Source of the DNA: an uncultured Lachnospiraceae bacterium | GTDB taxonomy: Bacteria; Bacillota; Clostridia; Lachnospirales; Lachnospiraceae | Length of the DNA stretch: 15,400 bases | Assembly: GCA_910586715.1 (NCBI GenBank) | Contig: CAJUJG010000062.1 | Coordinates: forward strand, 1 to 15,400 | Direction: 5' to 3' | Part shown: one piece after another, positions 1 through 5,799 of the stretch | Position numbering within the stretch: the stretch's first letter is position 1 | Layout: every line of letters begins with the position of its first letter | Translations under genes and position numbers: made by a program | The notes under the pieces: generated by a model | Database searches by the model: none | Told to the model about the DNA's origin: nothing | Seen by the model: only the letters and a program-made list of their open reading frames with translations

Positions 1-36
1 CAGGCTTTATCAGGCCTGCAAGAATTTTTCTTTTAT
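1..36 (+). terminator. possible terminator of an upstream gene, cut by the window edge
   Basis: CAGGC at 1-5 can pair with GCCTG at 14-18 across an 8-nt loop, and a T-rich stretch (about 26-36) follows. The stem may extend to the left outside the window, since the 3' arm continues CA. This would separate the cyclase operon from whatever lies upstream. It is weak evidence because only part of the element is visible. Confidence 0.3.
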
Positions 37-133
37 TCAACTGTCAAACTACCGAAATTCCAATATTATAAAACATTTTGACAAAAAAATCACAAAAATA
101 CTGTGCAAAAGCGCAAAATTGTGCGATAGCTAC

Positions 134-161
134 TTGTTTTTCAAATGCAGTACGATATAAT
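134..161 (+). promoter_or_regulatory. promoter of the cyclase operon
   Basis: A -35 like TTGTTT (134-139), a 16-bp spacer and a perfect -10 TATAAT (156-161) predict a transcript start near 168, about 90 nt before the GTG start of the cyclase gene. Just upstream, 112-125 is an imperfect palindrome (12 of 14 bases symmetric) that could be a regulator site. It is the only good sigma-A-type promoter seen for the five-gene unit. Confidence 0.55.
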
Positions 162-183
162 AAAAAGTGAGAATATGTAATTT

Positions 184-225
184 TTTTACATGTAACGATT
201 TTCCAGTAAAAAATTACATGTAAAA
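184..225 (+). promoter_or_regulatory. paired TTACATGTAA palindromes forming a 12-bp inverted repeat in the 5' leader
   Basis: The self-complementary decamer TTACATGTAA occurs at 186-195 and 214-223. Extended outward, 184-195 (TTTTACATGTAA) is the exact reverse complement of 214-225, with an 18-nt spacer. It lies between the predicted transcript start (about 168) and the cyclase gene. It could be two operator half-sites read by a dimeric repressor, with centres 28 bp apart, or an A/U-rich RNA hairpin in the leader. I do not recognise the regulator. Confidence 0.5.
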
Positions 226-256
226 GATTACAACGCGAAAGGAACATGAAAACCCG

Positions 257-2062
257 GTGGAAAAGAAACAAAAGCTGCGCACGGCGCTCATTGCACTCCT
301 GATTGCTGCGGTGACGGGACTGCTGGGATTTGCGCGGGCAGGATACTCCATAGATGTCATGGTATCAGACGCCTTGTGTCAGCGTGCGTCCGTTGCCAGC
401 AAAAATATTTATATCATTGCAATCGATGATGAAACGCTTGCCCAGTATGGTTCGATTACGTCGTGGAGCAGGCAGCTTTCGGCGGATTTGGTGCGCATTT
501 TGAACAAAGACGCGCAGACAAGACCTGCGGTGATTGCATTCGATGTGATTTTCAGTGAAAAGGGCGACGAGAAGGGCGATGCGGCGTTTGCCGAAGCCTG
601 CCTGGAGGCGGGGAATGTTGTGACGGCGATGTCGTACCGTTTTAAGGAACAGCCGGAGTACGGCGAAAACGGCAGAATGACATTCAATAAATACCATGTG
701 GACGGCGTGATTATGCCGTATGAGGCGCTGCGGGAAGCAACAAAGCAGGGATACGCCAACACTTTGGTCGGCACGGACGGTTATGTGCGCCGTGCGATGG
801 CATACATAGACGATGAGGAGGGGCAGCGCAGTTACAGCCTTGCTTCTCAGGCATATAAAACATATCAGGAGGGGCGTGGAGCATCGGTAGAATGGCCCAA
901 GGTAGATGAAAATAACCAATATCTGTTCTCCTATTCCGGCAAAACAGGCTGTTACAGCACGATTTCCATGACAGATGTTATGAATGGAACGGTCAATCCT
1001 GCAGTCTTTGCGGATGCCATTGTGTTTGTGGGCGCATATGCGGCAGGAATGCAGGATTCCTATATGCCGGCGATTTCGCACGGAACGCAGATGTACGGAG
1101 TGGAAATTCAGGCAAATATTGTGGAAGCGCTGTTGGAGAAAAAAACGCAGCAGCAGATGCCGACAGGCATTTTTGCGGTGTTTGCGGCAGCGCTTGCAGC
1201 GGTGTTTTACCTTGTAATACGGCGTATGAAAATTGTTCCTGCGACAATTCTGATGTTGATTGCTGCTGCTGCGGCAGGACCTGTTTTTGCGGTAATACTG
1301 TATGCGCACGGGTTGGTAACGCCTGTTATTTTACTCCCTGTTGTGTTTTTCATGATATATGCAGTGCATTTGATTTACGGATATGTGCAGGAAATCATGC
1401 GGCGGCAGAAGGTTGTAAACGTGTTTAAACAGTATGTTGCGCCGCAGGTTGTAGATAAAATCAGCAAGGATAAGGATTTTGAATTGGTGCTTGGCGGCGA
1501 GAACCGTCACATCGCGTGTCTGTTTGTGGACATTCGTGGATTTACGACGATGTCGGAGAGTCTGAAACCGGAAGAGGTTGTGGAAATTTTAAACGAGTAT
1601 TTGAGTCTGACGACAAATTCGATTTTCCAAAACGGCGGAACGCTGGATAAATTTGTGGGTGACGCCACAATGGCTGTGTTTAATGCGCCGTTTGATTTGG
1701 AAGATTATATTTATAAGGCAGTCTGTACGGCGCGCGATATGAAAGCGGGCGCGGACGCGATTGCCGAGAAGTTTGAACAGCGATTTGGGAAAAGCGTAGG
1801 CTTTGGCATCGGCGTCAACTGCGGCAACGCGGTCGTCGGAAATATCGGCTGTGATTTCCGTATGGATTATACGGCAATCGGCGATACCGTTAATACGGCG
1901 GCGCGCTTGGAGAGCAATGCTAAGCGGGGGCAGATTTTAATCAGCGGGGAGGTTTATGAGGCGGTGAAAGACCGGGTAGAGGTCACGCCGATTGGAGAAA
2001 TCCCGTTGAAGGGCAAATCGCAGGGTGTATTTGTATATCAGTTAGATGAAGTCATAGATTGA
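257..2062 (+). CDS. CHASE2-domain membrane-bound class III adenylate/guanylate cyclase
   Basis: It is predicted to convert ATP (or GTP) to the cyclic nucleotide at the inner face of the membrane in response to an extracellular signal. Domain order over 601 aa: one N-terminal membrane helix (about 9-26); an extracytoplasmic CHASE2 sensor (about 28-290, with typical AIDDETLAQYG and AFDVIFSE stretches); three membrane helices (about 303-321, 326-350, 354-376); and a cytoplasmic cyclase domain (about 418-592). The catalytic set looks complete: metal-binding D425 (FVDIRGF) and D469 (FVGD), base-selecting K465 and D537 (DYTAIGD), and transition-state N546 and R550. The K/D pair favours ATP and hence cAMP. 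The start is GTG at 257 after AAAGGA (238-243); an ATG at 246 is in another frame and hits a stop after 18 codons. It is the first gene of the operon. The signal sensed by CHASE2 is unknown. Confidence 0.93.
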   Translation: MEKKQKLRTALIALLIAAVTGLLGFARAGYSIDVMVSDALCQRASVASKNIYIIAIDDETLAQYGSITSWSRQLSADLVRILNKDAQTRPAVIAFDVIFSEKGDEKGDAAFAEACLEAGNVVTAMSYRFKEQPEYGENGRMTFNKYHVDGVIMPYEALREATKQGYANTLVGTDGYVRRAMAYIDDEEGQRSYSLASQAYKTYQEGRGASVEWPKVDENNQYLFSYSGKTGCYSTISMTDVMNGTVNPAVFADAIVFVGAYAAGMQDSYMPAISHGTQMYGVEIQANIVEALLEKKTQQQMPTGIFAVFAAALAAVFYLVIRRMKIVPATILMLIAAAAAGPVFAVILYAHGLVTPVILLPVVFFMIYAVHLIYGYVQEIMRRQKVVNVFKQYVAPQVVDKISKDKDFELVLGGENRHIACLFVDIRGFTTMSESLKPEEVVEILNEYLSLTTNSIFQNGGTLDKFVGDATMAVFNAPFDLEDYIYKAVCTARDMKAGADAIAEKFEQRFGKSVGFGIGVNCGNAVVGNIGCDFRMDYTAIGDTVNTAARLESNAKRGQILISGEVYEAVKDRVEVTPIGEIPLKGKSQGVFVYQLDEVID

Positions 2063-2082
2063 GAGGAGTAGGATTTGTAGAT

Positions 2083-2880
2083 ATGGAACAGCTGCACATC
2101 ATTCCGGACAGAAGCCGGATCGGGGAAACGCTGGAATTGGCGGAAGATTATCACGCCGCCTTTGAATATAATGATTTTTTTAATCCGGCAGTATTGGATG
2201 ACAAAAGGAAGATTGACGAATTGATTTCGTTTTATGTAAAACAGCCGCGTGACCGTTCGCGGGATACGATGCACGGCGCGTTTTTGGACATTACCATTCA
2301 CAGTGAGGATTCGCTAATCCGGCAGGCATCGGAGCGCCGAATCCGGCAGTCGATGGAGATTGCGCGGGAATTGGGAGTGCGTGGCGTCGTGTTTCATACA
2401 GGCAGGCTGCATGGCTTCCGCGACGAACGGTACCTTAAAAACTGGCTGGACGTCAACGAGGCGTTTTTCAGGGGATTGTTGCAGGAATATCCCAAACAGC
2501 AGATATATATGGAAAATATGTTCGATGAGGCGCCTGATATTTTGGCGCAGCTTGCAAAACGGTTGGAGCATGAGCCGCGTTTTGGCGTCTGTCTTGATTA
2601 TGCACATGCTGCGGTTACTGACATTGCGGGAGAACAGTGGGTAGAGGCTTTGGCGCCTTATATCCGCCATATGCACATTAATGATAACGACGAGGTAAAT
2701 GACCTGCATCAGGAGATTGGAACAGGGAAAATTGACTGGAAGGCATTTGACCGTGAAATGCGCAGATTTCAGGTAAAGGCAAGCATTTTGATTGAGATGA
2801 AAGATTTGGGGCGGCAGAGACGCTCTATGGAATATCTGAAAAAAAATAAACTGTATCCTTTTGCGGAAAATACGGATTGA
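2083..2880 (+). CDS. xylose isomerase-like TIM-barrel protein (AP endonuclease family 2 fold)
   Basis: The 265-aa protein belongs to the sugar isomerase/epimerase-endonuclease IV-like TIM-barrel superfamily, whose members use a divalent metal to act on sugars, polyols or abasic DNA. The metal or acid-base residues expected of the fold can be seen in order: E in FEYNDFF, H in VVFHTGRL, E in IYMENMFDE, D and H in VCLDYAHA, H and D in HMHINDND, and E in ILIEMK. The reading frame also opens with TTG at 2059 overlapping the cyclase stop, but I prefer ATG 2083, which follows AGGAGTAGGA (2064-2073). It lies 20 bp after the cyclase stop and is surely co-transcribed. The substrate cannot be read from the sequence. 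Its place between two signalling enzymes suggests either a metabolic passenger or a role in sugar-linked sensing. Confidence 0.8.
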   Translation: MEQLHIIPDRSRIGETLELAEDYHAAFEYNDFFNPAVLDDKRKIDELISFYVKQPRDRSRDTMHGAFLDITIHSEDSLIRQASERRIRQSMEIARELGVRGVVFHTGRLHGFRDERYLKNWLDVNEAFFRGLLQEYPKQQIYMENMFDEAPDILAQLAKRLEHEPRFGVCLDYAHAAVTDIAGEQWVEALAPYIRHMHINDNDEVNDLHQEIGTGKIDWKAFDREMRRFQVKASILIEMKDLGRQRRSMEYLKKNKLYPFAENTD

Positions 2881-2929
2881 AGTATTGTGAAAACCAAAAT
2901 TCGCAGGTTACGGAAAGGCATGATTATTT

Positions 2930-4459
2930 ATGTGGACGATGACAGAGGAAAAAGCAAAACCGACAAATGCAGAACTGAAGAAAATATTGAATATTGGGAT
3001 TAAGCTGTCTACCGAAAAAAATCGGGATCATCTGCTGGCATCCATTTTGGAAAACGGAATGGATATTACGCACTGTGATGCGAGTACACTGTATCTTTTT
3101 GAGGACGGTAAGCTGCATTTCAAGATTATGAAAACGCTGTCTCAACATATCAGCCGCGGTGAGGACGGTGAGCTGATTGACGACATGCCGCCGGTTCCGA
3201 TGACGGAGCGCAATGTATGCTCTTATGCCGCGCTGCATCGGGAAATTATTAATATTCCCGATGTATATGATAACACCCGTTTTGACTTTTCGGGACCGAA
3301 AAAGTACGATGCGCTGACCGGTTATCACACACAGTCGCTTTTGGTGATTCCCATTGAAAATAATGAAGATGAACTGATTGGCGTGCTGCAGCTGCTTAAC
3401 GCAATGGACGAAGAAGGGAATGTGATTCCGTTTGATTCGGAGTATGAAATTATCATTCGTTCGCTCGGCGCGCAGGCAGCGATTGAAATGACAAATTTAA
3501 AATATGTGCAGGAAGTTAAGCGGCAGCTGCGTTCGTTTGTGGAGGCAATGTCAACCGCGATTGACGAGCGCACACCCTACAACGGCTCTCATACGAGAAA
3601 GGTTGCGGAATATGCCGGAATGATTGCGGATTATATCAATAAGCAGCATCAGGCAGGCGCATGCGACGATTATTTTGACGAAAACCGCAAGGATAAGCTG
3701 GAGCTTGCGGCGCTTTTACATGACATCGGGAAAATGGTGGTACCGCTGTCGATTATGAACCGGGCAACGCGGCTCGACAGGGATCTTGGGACGGTGGAAA
3801 CGCGGTTTCGATTGTTGGAAGCGTATTATACGATTGACCATATGAAAGGCAGGATTGATGAGCAGGAATATCAGAAACGCATTTCGTATCTGCGTGAGAG
3901 TTTGGATTTTATTCACAGGATAGACGGCAAGGGTGTTCTTGATGATGCGGATTATGACCGTGTGCAGGAGCTTGCGGGACACAGTTATGTAAATGATGCG
4001 GGCGAACCGCTTCCGTACCTGACAAAGCGGGAAAAAGACCGTCTGAGTATCCGTAAGGGAACGCTGACGGAGGATGACCGCCGTCAGATGGAATACCATG
4101 TGGTTATGACGGAAAAAATATTAGGTAAGGTATGGTTCAATAAGAACTATGAGGATGTACCAAAGTGGGCGGCGTCCCATCATGAGCTGCTGGACGGTTC
4201 CGGTTATCCGAGACATCTCAAGGGTGAGGATTTGGAGTTGGAAACCAGAATCATTACGGTAGCGGATGTGTATGATGCACTCACGGCAAGGGACCGCCCC
4301 TATAAGAAACCGGTTTCGCAGGAAAAAGCGTTAGGCATTTTAAAGGATATGGCGGATGAAGGAAAGCTGGACTGCCGTTTGGTAGACTATTTGGCGGCAG
4401 CAGTTCTTGAGAAAGAAAAGAAAGGAGTCGTGAAAGAATGTCAAAGAAAGCAGGAGTAG
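2930..4459 (+). CDS. GAF domain / HD-GYP phosphodiesterase with an insertion in the HD-GYP core
   Basis: A cytoplasmic signalling protein of 509 aa with an N-terminal GAF domain (about 15-190) and a C-terminal HD-GYP domain (about 200-490), the family that hydrolyses c-di-GMP or related cyclic dinucleotides. Visible residues: H221 (SHTRKVAEYA), H264-D265 and K268 (LLHDIGK), H390 (EYHVVMTEKIL), H417-H418-E419 with the GYP loop DGSGYP (422-427), and D446/D449 (VADVYDAL). The usual distance from HD to the next His is roughly 30 residues; here it is about 125, so about 90 residues are inserted (around 275-365). The IPD triplet after HDIGK reads VPL. As I recall, GAF-HD-GYP proteins with such an insert exist in other phyla, so I expect an active enzyme. 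The start at 2930 follows GGAAAGG (2912-2918). Its last 22 bp overlap the FecR gene. Confidence 0.9.
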   Translation: MWTMTEEKAKPTNAELKKILNIGIKLSTEKNRDHLLASILENGMDITHCDASTLYLFEDGKLHFKIMKTLSQHISRGEDGELIDDMPPVPMTERNVCSYAALHREIINIPDVYDNTRFDFSGPKKYDALTGYHTQSLLVIPIENNEDELIGVLQLLNAMDEEGNVIPFDSEYEIIIRSLGAQAAIEMTNLKYVQEVKRQLRSFVEAMSTAIDERTPYNGSHTRKVAEYAGMIADYINKQHQAGACDDYFDENRKDKLELAALLHDIGKMVVPLSIMNRATRLDRDLGTVETRFRLLEAYYTIDHMKGRIDEQEYQKRISYLRESLDFIHRIDGKGVLDDADYDRVQELAGHSYVNDAGEPLPYLTKREKDRLSIRKGTLTEDDRRQMEYHVVMTEKILGKVWFNKNYEDVPKWAASHHELLDGSGYPRHLKGEDLELETRIITVADVYDALTARDRPYKKPVSQEKALGILKDMADEGKLDCRLVDYLAAAVLEKEKKGVVKECQRKQE

Positions 4460-5736
4460 TGATTGGGGCGGTTTTGGCGGTAGTGGTAGCTGTCGCAGTG
4501 GGCTGCGTGGTACTGATGGGAGGAAAGGACGAAGCATACCGTTCGATTATGGTGTATCAGGTTAACGGCATTGCGACGATAGCAAGGGAGAGCGTCGGTG
4601 AGATGGCAGCGTACGAAAATCTGATGCTGCAGTCGGGAGACAGCGTAATGGTTGGGGCAGAAAGCAGTATGCGGTTAAAGCTTGATGATGACAAGTACCT
4701 TTTGGCGGAGCAGGATACGTTGATGGATATTGTTGCTGAAGGAGATGATGCAGATGCGAAAACGTATATTGACCTGAAACAGGGTTCCGTTACCAGTGAA
4801 ATTCAAAATAAGCTTGGACCCAACGCTTCGTATGAGGTTAATACGCCGAATTCCATAATGGCGGTGCGTGGAACAGTTTTCCGCGTAGAGGTGACCAAAA
4901 ACGAGAGCGGGAATACCGATACAAAGTTGACTGTTTTTGAAGGAACGGTAAGCGCCAGGGCGGTTATGCCTGACGGAACGGTTTCGGATGAGGAAGTATT
5001 GGTAGGAGCCGGTCAGGAGCTGAAGGTTGAGGGAACGGTGATGTCCTTTAGCGATTTAGGCGAGCCGACGGATACTGACTATGAGAGCCTGCCGCAGGTT
5101 TTGCAGGAGTACATAGAAGAGCTGGGCATTGATACGGCTAAGAATGCGCAGGGAACAGAGGAACGGGAGCAGGAGCTGGCAAAGGCAGAAGAAGCGCAGC
5201 AGCAGGCGCAGGATGACGTTCAAAAAGAAGAGGAGCAGCAGGCATTAGGACAGCAGGATACGGAAGAAAAGCCGGAAGCGCTGGAACAGGAGCGGACAGA
5301 AAATACACCAAAGCCGCAGTCGGATACACCGAAAAAGACACAAGAACAGCCGCAGACCCAAAAGCCGGATGAGGAAGCAAACCAAGTGCCTGAGCAGGGA
5401 CTGGAAGAGCCGCCGCAGACCCAGCCGCAGGAAGTAACGCAGCCGGAAACGCCGCAGACCCAGCCCTCAAAGCCTCAGCCGCAGACCCGGCCGCAAGGCT
5501 CCGAGTCGAATAAAGATTCGTCCTCGGACGGACAGTCAGGAGGCGGAGGAAAGAAAAAAACACAGTATTATACGGTGACATTCCAGTACAACGGAAGTAC
5601 GTTCGGAACGCAGAAAGTGAAAAAGGGAGAGAAAGCGGAGGAGCCGAAGCTGAGTCCGACAGAAAATGGTGCGTGGGATTATGACTTCTCAACGAAAGTA
5701 AACAAAAATCTGACTGTTGTGTGGATTGAAAAATAA
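4438..5736 (+). CDS. membrane-anchored FecR-domain protein with Q/E/P-rich stalk and Listeria-Bacteroides-type C-terminal repeat
   Basis: The 432-aa protein has a short basic N-terminus and one strong membrane helix (about 6-28). The rest should face outward: a FecR-type beta domain (about 35-190, including VNTPNSIMAVRGTVFRVEV, the family hallmark), a low-complexity Q/E/P-rich stretch (about 235-370) that could span the cell wall, and a C-terminal module (about 376-432, YYTVTFQYNGS...VVWIEK) resembling the Listeria-Bacteroides/InlB B repeat of surface proteins. In Gram-negatives FecR relays an outer-membrane signal to a sigma factor. No sigma factor or TonB receptor is here, so the role must differ; ligand binding or wall attachment is my inference. 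ATG 4438 follows AAAGGAG (4421-4427) and overlaps the HD-GYP gene, implying translational coupling. Confidence 0.85.
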   Translation: MSKKAGVVIGAVLAVVVAVAVGCVVLMGGKDEAYRSIMVYQVNGIATIARESVGEMAAYENLMLQSGDSVMVGAESSMRLKLDDDKYLLAEQDTLMDIVAEGDDADAKTYIDLKQGSVTSEIQNKLGPNASYEVNTPNSIMAVRGTVFRVEVTKNESGNTDTKLTVFEGTVSARAVMPDGTVSDEEVLVGAGQELKVEGTVMSFSDLGEPTDTDYESLPQVLQEYIEELGIDTAKNAQGTEEREQELAKAEEAQQQAQDDVQKEEEQQALGQQDTEEKPEALEQERTENTPKPQSDTPKKTQEQPQTQKPDEEANQVPEQGLEEPPQTQPQEVTQPETPQTQPSKPQPQTRPQGSESNKDSSSDGQSGGGGKKKTQYYTVTFQYNGSTFGTQKVKKGEKAEEPKLSPTENGAWDYDFSTKVNKNLTVVWIEK

Positions 5737-5799
5737 TTCAGTTCACGCCGCGGTTTATCGTATAGAGTTTATAGTATGGAAAAGAGAGGAATGAAATCA

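Noticed and set aside
78..106. TTGACA at 78-83 as -35 of another promoter
   Set aside because: No acceptable -10 at 15-19 bp; the TTGTTT/TATAAT pair at 134-161 is better.
365..1309. Long minus-strand ORF (314 codons) opposite the cyclase gene
   Set aside because: It is rich in Arg, His, Cys and Ile as typical of antisense reading of a real gene, has no family resemblance, and the + strand carries a complete cyclase with all catalytic residues.
2059..2082. TTG start at 2059 for the TIM-barrel gene, overlapping the cyclase stop
   Set aside because: The ribosome site AGGAGTAGGA lies downstream of that TTG and correctly spaced for ATG 2083.
4438..5736. Iron-uptake (FecI/FecR/FecA) signalling
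   Set aside because: No ECF sigma factor, TonB-type receptor or ABC transporter is nearby, and the protein has an N-terminal anchor and a Gram-positive type surface module.
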